Notes: generated from the sequence alone by a model not told the origin. DNA of 64,000 bases from Leeuwenhoekiella aestuarii (GCF_004104055.1 NZ_QOVJ01000001.1:682001-746000), one strand, 5' to 3'; counted from the stretch's first letter, positions 46,569 to 54,759 are shown. Made by a program: numbers and translations.

Positions 46569-46677
46569 CCCCGATAATCGGGATTTAAATAGTTTGAGAT
46601 TAGTCTTGAATTAAAAATTTCACGGTATTAACAGCTTCGGCTCTGCGTCGAGGCATTTCATTTAAAAAATTATTGCT

Positions 46678-47682
46678 TTGGCTAAAATAGGAGATATAGA
46701 TGTAGGAGACTTCCCGTTGCTTTTAGCACCTATGGAAGATGTGAGTGACCCACCTTTTCGTGCACTTTGTAAAGAACAGGGAGCAGATGTGGTTTATACG
46801 GAATTTATCTCGAGTGAAGGTTTGATTCGCGACGCTGCAAAAAGCGTTATGAAGTTGGATATCTATGAGAAAGAACGCCCTGTAGGCATTCAGATTTTTG
46901 GAGCTAATCTAGAATCAATGCTTCAAAGCGTGGAGATTGTTGAAGCATCAAAGCCAGATATTATTGATATCAACTTTGGTTGCCCGGTAAAGAAAGTAGT
47001 TTCTAAAGGAGCTGGTGCAGGTATTTTAAAAGACATCGATTTGATGGTCTCGCTTACCGAAGCCATGGTAAAACATACTAATCTTCCCATTACAGTAAAG
47101 ACCCGTTTAGGCTGGGATCACGATTCTATTAAAATTGTTGAGGTTGCTGAGCGCTTGCAAGATGTGGGTTGTAAAGCGATCGCGATTCACGGTAGAACGA
47201 GAGCCCAGATGTATAAAGGTGATGCCGACTGGAGACCAATTGCTGAAGTTAAAAACAATCAACGTATGCATATTCCGGTATTTGGTAATGGAGATGTTGA
47301 TACTCCAGAACGTGCTGTAGAGATGCGTGATGAATACGGTTTAGATGGCGCAATGATAGGTCGTGCAAGTATTGGCTATCCTTGGTTTTTTAGGGAAGTA
47401 AAGCATTATTTTAATACCGGAGAACATCTTGCTCCACCCACAATGCAAGAACGTGTAGACGCTGCTCGCAGACACCTTAAAATGTCTATAGACTGGAAAG
47501 GAGAGAAGCTAGGTGTTTTTGAGACGCGTCGTCATTATACCAACTACTTTAAAGGCATTCCTGGTTTTAAACCGTATCGTATGAAAATGGTGACCAGTGA
47601 TGCTCCTGAAGATGTTTTTGCAGCTTTTGATGAAGTTGAAACGCTTTTTGCTGATTACGATTTTGCTCAACAAACTATTTAA
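46678..47682 (+). CDS. dusB: tRNA-dihydrouridine synthase B, TTG start
   Basis: This 334-residue FMN enzyme reduces uridines in the D-loop of tRNA. The DUS signature is visible: LLLAPMEDVSDPPFR near the N-terminus, the INFGCPVKKV catalytic loop with its Cys (about residue 103), GRTRAQMYKGDADW and IPVFGNGDV. No ATG fits ahead of the conserved APMEDVS segment, so the TTG at 46678 is the start (AKIGDIDVGDFPLL follows, a family-typical beginning). The 3' end overlaps the convergent permease gene by four bases. Confidence 0.93.
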   Translation: MAKIGDIDVGDFPLLLAPMEDVSDPPFRALCKEQGADVVYTEFISSEGLIRDAAKSVMKLDIYEKERPVGIQIFGANLESMLQSVEIVEASKPDIIDINFGCPVKKVVSKGAGAGILKDIDLMVSLTEAMVKHTNLPITVKTRLGWDHDSIKIVEVAERLQDVGCKAIAIHGRTRAQMYKGDADWRPIAEVKNNQRMHIPVFGNGDVDTPERAVEMRDEYGLDGAMIGRASIGYPWFFREVKHYFNTGEHLAPPTMQERVDAARRHLKMSIDWKGEKLGVFETRRHYTNYFKGIPGFKPYRMKMVTSDAPEDVFAAFDEVETLFADYDFAQQTI

Positions 47683-48881
47683 TCTACAAGCAATTTAGGA
47701 CGTATAGTAGACGACGCCAGATACGACGCTAGAATTCCTAAAATTGAAATTGTAAAGAAGACTGCTAAGAAGTTCACCAGTGTAAATTCCATAGGGTAGG
47801 GAAGTGTAGGTGTGATCATTTTAAGCTGAAATTGTAATTGTGCCCCAACGATCAATGCTCCTAAAAAGATGCCTATAAGTCCGCCAAAAACGGTCATCAT
47901 GGCTCCTTGTAAAAAATAGATTTTCTTGATCTCTTTTAAGGAAGCACCCAGACTGTGCAAAGTTTTGATATTTGCCTTCTTATCAATGATAATCATAATA
48001 ATACTTCCCACAAGATTGAAGAGCGCAATAATCAATACCAGTGTAAAAATCATATAAACCGCAAGGTTTTCAGCATTCAACATCTTATAAAGCTTGTCAT
48101 TCAACTGAAAGCGTGTTTTTACTTCAACTTGATCTCCAAAGAGTTTTTGAACGGAATCTTTAACAGCCAGTGGATCTGCACTTGGCTTGATTTTAAGTTC
48201 TAGTGCACTAAGTGTAGAATCATTATACCGCAACAATTGACGTACATATTCCAGATTGGTAAAGATGTATTTTTGGTCAATTTCTTCATTCACCTGAAAG
48301 ATATCTGAAACCACCAATTGTGAACTGTTAAATGCCTGACTAGGATCTGTAAACTGGCCGGTTCCCGGTTTAGGAACCATAACGCGTAGTAAGTCTGTAT
48401 AATTATTAACGCCAAGTGAAAGTATACGAGAAATACCAAAACCTATGGCAGCTACCGGTTCTTCAGGAGTGATCCAGTTTCCGTAAAGTAAGGTACTGTC
48501 TATGTTATTGACACGCATATAATTTTCGTCAACCCCTTTTACATAAGCGATGTGATTTTTTCCTCTAAATTCAAGAAAAGCCCGTTCTTCTATAATTTGC
48601 GTATAGTAAGCTACGCCTTCAATATTCTTAAGATCTTCGGCCTGTTTTTTAGAAAAGGAAATGGTTTTTCCGCTTGCGGGAATCACTTTTAAATCAGGAT
48701 CAAAAATGGAGGAAAAAGAGAGGCTGAAATCTTTCAACCCTGAAAACCCAGATAGCACGATAAATAGTGCAGCAGAGCCGGCAATGATACTGATAGCTGA
48801 AATCAGGGTAATGATATTTATAGCATTGTTACTGCTTTTTGTAAACAGGTAACGTTTTGCGATAAATACTGAGAACTTCAA
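47679..48881 (-). CDS. LolC/LolE-type ABC transporter permease (FtsX family)
   Basis: This 400-residue protein has an N-terminal membrane helix (about residues 21-48: IITLISAISIIAGSAALFIVL), a large periplasmic domain, and three C-terminal helices (about 270-400). The FtsX-like C-terminal pattern HSLGASLKEIKKIYFLQG is clear. Lol permeases release lipoproteins from the inner membrane with an LolD ATPase; no ATPase is adjacent, and many Bacteroidota encode it elsewhere. It follows rbfA with a nine-base gap, so the two are one unit. Confidence 0.85.
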   Translation of the reverse strand: MKFSVFIAKRYLFTKSSNNAINIITLISAISIIAGSAALFIVLSGFSGLKDFSLSFSSIFDPDLKVIPASGKTISFSKKQAEDLKNIEGVAYYTQIIEERAFLEFRGKNHIAYVKGVDENYMRVNNIDSTLLYGNWITPEEPVAAIGFGISRILSLGVNNYTDLLRVMVPKPGTGQFTDPSQAFNSSQLVVSDIFQVNEEIDQKYIFTNLEYVRQLLRYNDSTLSALELKIKPSADPLAVKDSVQKLFGDQVEVKTRFQLNDKLYKMLNAENLAVYMIFTLVLIIALFNLVGSIIMIIIDKKANIKTLHSLGASLKEIKKIYFLQGAMMTVFGGLIGIFLGALIVGAQLQFQLKMITPTLPYPMEFTLVNFLAVFFTISILGILASYLASSTIRPKLLVD

Positions 48882-48890
48882 AATGTGGTC

Positions 48891-49283
48891 TTATGATTTT
48901 TTACGACGCGGAAGCAAATCGGGATTTTCTATAGGATCTTCAGTTCCTTTTAAAGACTTGTCAATACCGTCTATATACTCTAAAGAGTCATCTATAAAAA
49001 ACTGAAGTTCAGGCATACGACGCAACTGATGTCTGGTGCGGTTTGCAATTTCGTGTTTGATAAAAGGCTTTACAGCTTTAACCTCTTTAAGCATAGCTTC
49101 GGCCTGATTATGCGGAAAAACACTCATATACACTTTAGCCTGAGATAAATCTGTAGTCACATTTACTTTACTAACAGAAACAATGATGCTTTTAGCGCCG
49201 GCTTGCATCAATGCTTTTTGAATCACATCTACCAAGTCACGTTGCAGAACACCTGCTACCTTTTTTTGTCTGTTTGTTTCCAT
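48891..49283 (-). CDS. rbfA: Ribosome-binding factor A
   Basis: This 130-residue protein has the N-terminal METNRQKKVAGVLQRDLVDVI, a central ITVSKVNVTTDLSQAKVYMSVFP-like strand set (here IVSVSKVNVTTDLSQAKVYM) and VKPFIKHEIANRTRHQLRRMPELQF, all RbfA marks. It assists late 16S processing in the 30S subunit and cold growth. The -7 element begins five bases before the ATG, so the mRNA may be leaderless. It is the first gene of a unit with the Lol-type permease. Confidence 0.93.
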   Translation of the reverse strand: METNRQKKVAGVLQRDLVDVIQKALMQAGAKSIIVSVSKVNVTTDLSQAKVYMSVFPHNQAEAMLKEVKAVKPFIKHEIANRTRHQLRRMPELQFFIDDSLEYIDGIDKSLKGTEDPIENPDLLPRRKKS

Positions 49284-49287
49284 ACTG

Positions 49288-49295
49288 CAAAAGTA
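49288..49295 (-). promoter_or_regulatory. -7 promoter element touching the rbfA start
   Basis: The minus strand reads TACTTTTG (TAnnTTTG), ending four bases ahead of the rbfA ATG. The usual start site would fall at the ATG. Confidence 0.4.
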
Positions 49296-49461
49296 CGTTT
49301 TTTCTTATTGCATTTACTTTAGCACTAGTGTCATTTACTCGATGATCGAGATTTAAATGCTCCGATTCCCAATAGCTACCGGTATGTTTCATTCAATTTA
49401 ATGTTTGGTGGCCTGCTCTAATGTAGTTTACTATCTTTCTACAGTTTTAATACCATTAGAG

Positions 49462-49881
49462 ATGAAAAAAATAGAACATATAGGGATTGCAGTAAAAAGT
49501 CTTAAAGATTCTAATTTGATGTATGAGAAGTTACTGGGAGTAAAGCCCTATAAGGTTGAAGAACTTCCTTCTGAAGGCGTGAATACTTCGTTTTTTAAAA
49601 TGGGAGAAAGCAAGATAGAATTGCTTGAAGCGACTAAAGATACTAGTGCAATAGCAAAATTTTTAGAAAAGCGTGGGCCTGGAGTACACCATATTGCCTA
49701 TGCTGTAGAAGACATTGAGCAGGAGTTGAAACGCCTAAAATCTGAAGGTTTTGAATTGATTAATGAAGAACCTAAGAAAGGAGCAGATCATAAATGGGTA
49801 GCTTTTTTACATCCCAAAAGTACCGATGGTGTTTTAATAGAATTATGCCAAGAAAGAACACCTGAAAAAGATAAGGACTAA
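49462..49881 (+). CDS. mce: Methylmalonyl-CoA epimerase
   Basis: This 139-residue protein of the vicinal-oxygen-chelate (glyoxalase) fold starts at ATG 49462 (KKIEHIGIAVKSLKDSN). An upstream in-frame start adds a non-family stretch. Key marks are the metal-binding His in IEHIGIAV and GPGVHHIAYAVEDIE, and the C-terminal GVLIELCQ with its Glu. It interconverts (R)- and (S)-methylmalonyl-CoA in propionate/odd-chain metabolism. No methylmalonyl-CoA mutase gene is in the window. It is divergent from rbfA and precedes a tRNA. Confidence 0.9.
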   Translation: MKKIEHIGIAVKSLKDSNLMYEKLLGVKPYKVEELPSEGVNTSFFKMGESKIELLEATKDTSAIAKFLEKRGPGVHHIAYAVEDIEQELKRLKSEGFELINEEPKKGADHKWVAFLHPKSTDGVLIELCQERTPEKDKD

Positions 49882-49911
49882 TTAATGCTTGTAGTAAATA
49901 AAAAATAATGT

Positions 49912-49919
49912 TATTTTTG
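49912..49919 (+). promoter_or_regulatory. Promoter for the CAU-anticodon tRNA
   Basis: TATTTTTG (TAnnTTTG) lies 35 bases before the tRNA, with a TTG about 20 bases upstream as a possible -33 element. Confidence 0.5.
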
Positions 49920-49954
49920 CGCCCGCTTTGATGCTGAAATACGCATTGCAAGCT

Positions 49955-50028
49955 GGTCCTATAGCTCAGTTGGTTAGAGCACCTGACTCATAATCAGGTG
50001 GTCCCTGGTTCGAGCCCAGGTGGGACCA
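49955..50028 (+). tRNA. tRNA with CAT anticodon (elongator Met or lysidine-modified Ile2)
   Basis: A 74-base cloverleaf: acceptor GGTCCTA pairs with TGGGACC, the D-loop contains TTGGTTAGA, the anticodon stem CCTGA/TCAGG encloses CTCATAA (anticodon CAT), and the T-arm is intact with A as discriminator. It resembles both elongator Met and Ile2, which share CAU; the call depends on TilS/MetRS identity elements that I cannot separate by eye. The acceptor is fully paired, so it is not initiator-type by that criterion. No CCA is encoded. Confidence 0.93.
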
Positions 50029-50033
50029 CTACT

Positions 50034-50064
50034 AAAAAGCCTTACATTCGTGTAAGGCTTTTTT
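50034..50064 (+). terminator. Terminator after the CAU-anticodon tRNA
   Basis: The stem AAAAAGCCTTACA-TTCG-TGTAAGGCTTTTT (13 bp, UUCG loop) is followed by a T run. Confidence 0.88.
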
Positions 50065-50256
50065 ATTTTTTATAGAATAATCAAATCTCTAAAGAGGTTT
50101 GTTACGTATATGGGTTAAATAACTATAATTTGAGGGTTAAGTAAGTAAAGAATTGTTATTTCCAATCACTTTATCGACAAAGAGCATCGTTAGTCTGTTG
50201 AAAATCTGTATTTTTTCTTAATTTAGCATCCTCAACTAATTGAAGACCCTACTTCT

Positions 50257-50499
50257 ATGAATTTTAGACTATATACTAAATATGTAGTTGCCTTAGCTTT
50301 TGCAATAGGGTTTGTATGTATGGGTTATGCTGAGAAAACACCTCCTGCACCTGAAGCAAGAGCAGCAGCTCCACCACCATTACCTCCTGGTTTAATGGTC
50401 CCTATTGACGATTACATACCTTATTTACTTATAATAGCTTTTTTTGCGGGTGTTTATTTTTACAGTAAACATAATAAAAATCAAGCTACAAATTCATAA
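50257..50499 (+). CDS. Small secreted protein with a PID-type C-terminal sorting-like tail
   Basis: This 80-residue protein has a signal peptide (VALAFAIGFVCMGYA, residues 10-24), an Ala/Pro-rich middle (APEARAAAPPPLPPG), the motif Pro49-Ile50-Asp51, a membrane helix (about 53-69) and a basic tail (KHNKN). The order motif, helix and basic tail matches the tripartite C-terminal sorting signals that sortase- or exosortase-type enzymes use, and resembles the PID-CTERM signals described for Bacteroidota. No processing enzyme gene is in the window. The last 14 bases overlap the convergent ribE gene. Confidence 0.7.
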   Translation: MNFRLYTKYVVALAFAIGFVCMGYAEKTPPAPEARAAAPPPLPPGLMVPIDDYIPYLLIIAFFAGVYFYSKHNKNQATNS

Positions 50500-51070
50500 G
50501 GCGTTTCACATATTTGCCAATAACGTCAAATTCTAAGTTTACGCTTGTTCCTACTTTAAATGAACTAAATGTAGTATGCTCGTACGTAAAGGGTATTATA
50601 GCAACGCTAAAACTGTTTTTTTGAGAATTAACAACAGTCAAACTCACTCCATTTATTGTTATAGACCCTTTTTCTATAGTAACATTTTTTAAAGAGGAAT
50701 CATATTCAAAGGTGAAAATCCAGCTTCCGTCTTTTTGTTCTATGTTGATGCATTTTGCTGTTTGATCTACATGACCTTGTACAATATGCCCGTCAAGTCG
50801 TGTACCTAATATCATTGCTCGTTCAAGATTGACAGAATTATTTACCTGTAGGATATTTAGGTTTGTCTTTATAAGGGTTTCTTCTATTGCGGTTACAGTA
50901 TATTCATCTCCATTTATAGAAACTACTGTAAGACAAACGCCATTATGCGCAACACTTTGGTCTATTTTCAATTCAGAAGTTAATCTGCTTGATACGGTGA
51001 TGTGCAGATTAGAGCCCTCAGTATGTAAATTTTTAACGATACCTAAATCTTCAATAATACCTGTAAACAT
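50486..51070 (-). CDS. ribE: Riboflavin synthase alpha subunit
   Basis: This 194-residue protein begins MFTGIIEDLGIV and has two lumazine-binding repeats (about residues 1-95 and 96-190), with the sequence pairs VAHNGVCLTVV and ITINGVSLTVV and the ligand region GHIVQGHVDQTAKC. It dismutates two 6,7-dimethyl-8-ribityllumazine molecules into riboflavin. It is divergent from pdxA, with a 63-base shared region. Confidence 0.95.
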   Translation of the reverse strand: MFTGIIEDLGIVKNLHTEGSNLHITVSSRLTSELKIDQSVAHNGVCLTVVSINGDEYTVTAIEETLIKTNLNILQVNNSVNLERAMILGTRLDGHIVQGHVDQTAKCINIEQKDGSWIFTFEYDSSLKNVTIEKGSITINGVSLTVVNSQKNSFSVAIIPFTYEHTTFSSFKVGTSVNLEFDVIGKYVKRLMNL

Positions 51071-51133
51071 GTTTGCGTTTTAATTGAGTACTTTTACATT
51101 TCAATTTACAAAAGAAAGCCAAAGCAGTCTAGC

Positions 51134-52204
51134 ATGAAAGGACAAAGCATAAAATTAGGAATTAGCGTAGGGGATTTAAACGGAATAGGGGGTGAGGTCA
51201 TTTTAAAGACTTTTGAAGACTCAAGAATGCTTGATTTCTGTACCCCGGTAATTTTCGCATCTGCGAAAACTATAAGTTTTCTTTTAAAGCATTTTGATCT
51301 TGATATTAATTTTCAAGGGGTGAAGAGCGCTGACAAAGCCATTCACGGAAAGATAAATGTGGTGAATGTATGGAATGATAATCCGCATATAAAATTTGGA
51401 GAAGAAACCCCTGAAGGAGGAAGTTACGCCATTCAATCTTTAAGAGCTGCAGTAGATGCTTTAAAGAAAGATCAAGTAGATGCGTTGATCACGGCACCTA
51501 TTAATAAGGCTAATATTCAAGCAGAAGATTTTAAATTTCCGGGACATACAGATTTTCTGAATCAAGAGTTAGCAGGAAATAGCTTGATGTTTATGGTTTC
51601 CGAAAAGTTAAAAGTTGGTCTTTTGACAGATCATGTTCCTGTAAAAAATGTTTCAGATAAAATTACTGAGGAATTAATTAGGCGAAAGTTTCAGACTATC
51701 CATCATTCATTAGTTCAGGATTTTGGGATACGTAAACCTAAAATTGCGTTCTTAGGTATAAACCCGCATGTGGGTGATAACGGCGTGATAGGCAAGGAAG
51801 ATGATGAAGTTTTGATTCCCACCTTAGAAAGTTTACGCGATAAAGGACACTTATGTTATGGTCCTTATGCTGCAGATAGTTTTTTTGGTAGCGGAAATTA
51901 TAAAAACTTTGATGCGATTATTGCCGCTTATCATGATCAAGGCCTAATTCCATTTAAAACCTTGGCTTTTGGCAAGGGTGTAAATTATACAGCCGGACTT
52001 AATAAAGTACGCACATCACCAGATCACGGTACTGCATTTGAGATAGCAGGTAAAGGAGAAGCTGATATAGGTTCATTTAAAGAAGCGGTTTTTGTTGCTC
52101 TTGATATTTACAAAAAGCGTTCTGAATATGAAGAATTAATCGAGAATGTGCTGCAAAAGCAGCCTAGAAAAAAGCAATTTTCGGGACGCTCCCGTGGAAA
52201 ATAA
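51134..52204 (+). CDS. pdxA: 4-hydroxythreonine-4-phosphate dehydrogenase
   Basis: This 356-residue enzyme oxidises 4-phosphohydroxy-L-threonine in the DXP-dependent pyridoxal-phosphate pathway. Conserved metal-site histidines occur in FPGHTDFL, LTDHVPVKNV and AYHDQGLIPFK, with GISVGDLNGIGGEV at the N-terminus. The Arg/Lys-rich tail (KQPRKKQFSGRSRGK) is a short extension beyond the usual ends. It is followed after 100 bases by the DUF177 gene, which has its own -7 element. Confidence 0.95.
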   Translation: MKGQSIKLGISVGDLNGIGGEVILKTFEDSRMLDFCTPVIFASAKTISFLLKHFDLDINFQGVKSADKAIHGKINVVNVWNDNPHIKFGEETPEGGSYAIQSLRAAVDALKKDQVDALITAPINKANIQAEDFKFPGHTDFLNQELAGNSLMFMVSEKLKVGLLTDHVPVKNVSDKITEELIRRKFQTIHHSLVQDFGIRKPKIAFLGINPHVGDNGVIGKEDDEVLIPTLESLRDKGHLCYGPYAADSFFGSGNYKNFDAIIAAYHDQGLIPFKTLAFGKGVNYTAGLNKVRTSPDHGTAFEIAGKGEADIGSFKEAVFVALDIYKKRSEYEELIENVLQKQPRKKQFSGRSRGK

Positions 52205-52219
52205 AGATATTTAAAAAAT

Positions 52220-52228
52220 TTATCCACA
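52220..52228 (+). promoter_or_regulatory. Isolated consensus DnaA-box sequence
   Basis: TTATCCACA, an exact consensus DnaA box, lies in the gap between pdxA and the DUF177 gene. A single copy, so chance is possible. Confidence 0.35.
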
Positions 52229-52255
52229 CTTAATTAACAGCTTAATAAAAATTTA

Positions 52256-52263
52256 TATCTTTG
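52256..52263 (+). promoter_or_regulatory. -7 promoter element for the DUF177-rpmF-fabH-accB-accC unit
   Basis: TATCTTTG (TAnnTTTG) lies 45 bases before the DUF177 ATG. Confidence 0.5.
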
Positions 52264-52308
52264 CACCCGCCTTTTGCGGAAGAGAGGATTATAGGAAAGA
52301 GAAAGGTA

Positions 52309-52863
52309 ATGAAGCATTTGAAAACGTATACCATTCAATTTGTTGGTTTAAAACAAGGGGAACACGATTTTCAATTCAAGATTGATAATACGTTCTTTGA
52401 GCATTTTGAATATGATGATTTTAATTCTATAGATATAGATTTAAAAATCAAACTCATTAAAAAGTCCACCTTTTTGGAATTTTATTTTGATGCTAAGGGA
52501 AGTGTGAATGTTAATTGTGACATCACTAATGAGCCTTACGATCAACCTATTGAAGCTACTTATAAATTAGTAGTAAAATTTGGGCAGGACTATAATGATG
52601 AGATAGATGATATTTTAATTATTCCTCACGGGGAGTATGAAGTGAACATCGCTCAATATATATATGAGTTGATCGTATTAGCTATGCCGGCTAAGCGGAT
52701 ACACCCTGGTGTTGAAGACGGCACATTAGAATCAGATATACTTGATAAGCTCGAAGAGTTAAGCATAAAAGATAAAGAGGCAGATTCAGATGAAGAGCCT
52801 CAAGAAAAGGAAATTGACCCACGTTGGGAAAAACTAAAAGATTTTTTAACAGATAATAAATAA
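52309..52863 (+). CDS. DUF177 (YceD) family protein
   Basis: This 184-residue protein belongs to the YceD/DUF177 family that is near-universally paired with rpmF. It starts at ATG 52309; an alternative TTG at 52261 is likely untranslated because a -7 element overlaps it. It has a strand-rich core and the typical acidic, Asp/Glu-rich C-terminal end (DKEADSDEEPQEKEID). YceD is linked to 23S rRNA or large-subunit accumulation. The gap to rpmF is nine bases. Confidence 0.9.
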   Translation: MKHLKTYTIQFVGLKQGEHDFQFKIDNTFFEHFEYDDFNSIDIDLKIKLIKKSTFLEFYFDAKGSVNVNCDITNEPYDQPIEATYKLVVKFGQDYNDEIDDILIIPHGEYEVNIAQYIYELIVLAMPAKRIHPGVEDGTLESDILDKLEELSIKDKEADSDEEPQEKEIDPRWEKLKDFLTDNK

Positions 52864-52872
52864 TAAACGGTA

Positions 52873-53073
52873 ATGGCACATCCTAAAAGAAAAATCTCGA
52901 AAACTAGAAGAGATAAGAGAAGAACACATTACAAAGCTGCAATGCCAAAAATTGGTGTTGACGCCACTACTGGTGAAGCTCACCTTTACCACCGCGCTCA
53001 CTGGCACGAAGGTAAACTCTATTACAGAGGGCAGATTGTAATTGATGCTACAGCAAACGAAGAGGTTGCTTAA
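52873..53073 (+). CDS. rpmF: 50S ribosomal protein L32
   Basis: This 66-residue protein begins [20 protein letters not shown], the L32 signature. The usual zinc-binding cysteines (CxxC) of some L32 proteins are absent, so this is the Cys-minus type. It lies between the DUF177 gene and fabH. Transcription partly ends at the hairpin after it. Confidence 0.96.
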   Translation: MAHPKRKISKTRRDKRRTHYKAAMPKIGVDATTGEAHLYHRAHWHEGKLYYRGQIVIDATANEEVA

Positions 53074-53093
53074 GAAAGACTTATAGATTAGTG

Positions 53094-53122
53094 AAACTCC
53101 CATTAAAATGGGAGTTTTTTTT
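53094..53122 (+). terminator. Terminator (or attenuator) between rpmF and fabH
   Basis: The stem AAACTCCCA / TGGGAGTTT with a 6-base loop is followed by a T run. It may lower, not abolish, read-through into fabH. Confidence 0.75.
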
Positions 53123-53235
53123 ATTTTTTGGAATGAGCAAAAAAAGTTAATTGTAGGCTTTGTTTGCGCTATTTTTAGTACTTTTCCTTCCATTTTTAAG
53201 CGAAAAACCTTGTTTTTTGCAGAAACCAGATTTAT

Positions 53236-54231
53236 ATGAGTAAAATCACTGCAGCCATAACTGCTGTTGGCGCTTACGTGCCAGAATATGTGCTTACCAA
53301 TGAAATTTTGGAAACAATGGTTGAGACCAATGATGAATGGATCACAACCAGAACAGGAATTAAAGAACGCAGAATTCTAAAAGATCCTGATAAAGGAACT
53401 TCTTATTTAGGAATTAAAGCTGCCGAAGATTTAATCAGCAAAAGCGGTATTGACCCTTCAGAAATTGATATGGTCATTATGGCTACTGCAACTCCAGACT
53501 TACCCGTAGCATCCACAGCGGCATATGTTGCCACTCAAATAGGAGCTACCAATGCATTTTCTTACGATTTACAAGCTGCTTGTTCAAGCTTTTTATATGG
53601 GATGTCTACTGCTTCAGCTTATGTGGCATCCGGAAAATATAAAAAAGTACTACTTATAGGAGCAGATAAAATGTCTTCTATAATTGATTATACAGACCGT
53701 ACCACGTGTATCATTTTTGGTGATGGAGGCGGGGCTGCACTTTTTGAACCCAATGAAGAAGGTTTGGGACTGCAGGACGAGTATTTGCGATCAGATGGCA
53801 TAGGACGTGATTTTTTAAGAATTGAAGCAGGGGGGTCATTAATGCCGCCTACCGCAGAGACTGTAGCTAATAACAAACATTTTGTATATCAAGACGGTAA
53901 AACAGTTTTTAAATTTGCCGTTTCTAATATGGCAGATGTAAGCGAGCGTATCATGCAGCGCAATAATTTATCGCATGATGACGTTAGCTGGCTTGTAGCA
54001 CATCAAGCTAATAAACGTATAATAGATGCTACTGCAAGACGTATGCAACTTGATGACAGCAAGGTGCTTATGAATATTCAGCGGTACGGAAATACTACAT
54101 CTGCGACATTACCCTTATTATTGAATGATTTTGAAAAGCAATTTAAAAAGGGAGATAATCTAATATTTGCCGCTTTTGGAGGCGGATTTACTTGGGGTTC
54201 CATATACCTAAAATGGGCCTACAATGCTTAA
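53236..54231 (+). CDS. fabH: 3-oxoacyl-ACP synthase III (KAS III)
   Basis: This 331-residue thiolase-fold enzyme starts fatty-acid synthesis by condensing acetyl-CoA (or branched starters) with malonyl-ACP. The triad is visible: Cys in LQAACSSFLYG, His in VAHQANKRIID and Asn in GNTTSATLPL. Near the C-terminus is FGGGFTWGSIYLKW. The common plsX gene between rpmF and fabH is missing here. It follows rpmF at 162 bases and precedes accB at 27 bases. Confidence 0.95.
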   Translation: MSKITAAITAVGAYVPEYVLTNEILETMVETNDEWITTRTGIKERRILKDPDKGTSYLGIKAAEDLISKSGIDPSEIDMVIMATATPDLPVASTAAYVATQIGATNAFSYDLQAACSSFLYGMSTASAYVASGKYKKVLLIGADKMSSIIDYTDRTTCIIFGDGGGAALFEPNEEGLGLQDEYLRSDGIGRDFLRIEAGGSLMPPTAETVANNKHFVYQDGKTVFKFAVSNMADVSERIMQRNNLSHDDVSWLVAHQANKRIIDATARRMQLDDSKVLMNIQRYGNTTSATLPLLLNDFEKQFKKGDNLIFAAFGGGFTWGSIYLKWAYNA

Positions 54232-54258
54232 TTTTTAATCTAACTAACGTTATTAATT

Positions 54259-54759
54259 ATGGATTTAAAAGAAATTCAGAATCTTATCAAGTTTGTTGCT
54301 AAATCTGGCGCGAGCGAGGTAAAACTTGAGATGGATGATGTAAAAATCACTATTAAAACAGGAGAGGAAAGCAAAGGAGAGACTACAATTCTTCAGCAAG
54401 TTCCTATGATGGGTTCTGCAATGCAACAACCAGCTGTACCAGCAGCTCAACCTGCTGCAGCTGCACCTCAAGCACCTGCTCAAGAGGCCGAAAAACCCAA
54501 AGCAGATGAAAGCGACAAATATATTACTGTAAAGTCGCCAATCATTGGTACATTCTACCGCAAGCCTGCTCCAGACAAACCTACATTTGTTGAGGTGGGT
54601 GCAAGTATTAAAGAAGGAGATGTATTGTGTGTGATTGAAGCGATGAAATTATTCAACGAGATAGAAAGTGAAGTTAGCGGTAAAATCGTTAAGGTTCTTG
54701 TTGATGATTCTTCTCCGGTTGAATTTGATCAGCCATTATTTTTAGTAGATCCTTCGTAA
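54259..54759 (+). CDS. accB: Biotin carboxyl carrier protein of acetyl-CoA carboxylase
   Basis: This 166-residue protein has an N-terminal dimer/linker part, a Pro/Ala-rich hinge (about residues 48-80), and a C-terminal biotinyl domain (about 85-166) with the biotin-accepting Lys130 in EAMKL (VIEAMKLFNEIE). Biotin carboxylase (accC) carboxylates it, and carboxyltransferase makes malonyl-CoA. The accA and accD genes are elsewhere. Confidence 0.96.
   Translation: MDLKEIQNLIKFVAKSGASEVKLEMDDVKITIKTGEESKGETTILQQVPMMGSAMQQPAVPAAQPAAAAPQAPAQEAEKPKADESDKYITVKSPIIGTFYRKPAPDKPTFVEVGASIKEGDVLCVIEAMKLFNEIESEVSGKIVKVLVDDSSPVEFDQPLFLVDPS

Noticed and set aside
46568-46582. CCCGATAATCGGG as the terminator of the beta-barrel receptor gene.
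   Set aside because: The possible stem is four base pairs around a 5-base loop with no T run. A related degenerate repeat is more likely.
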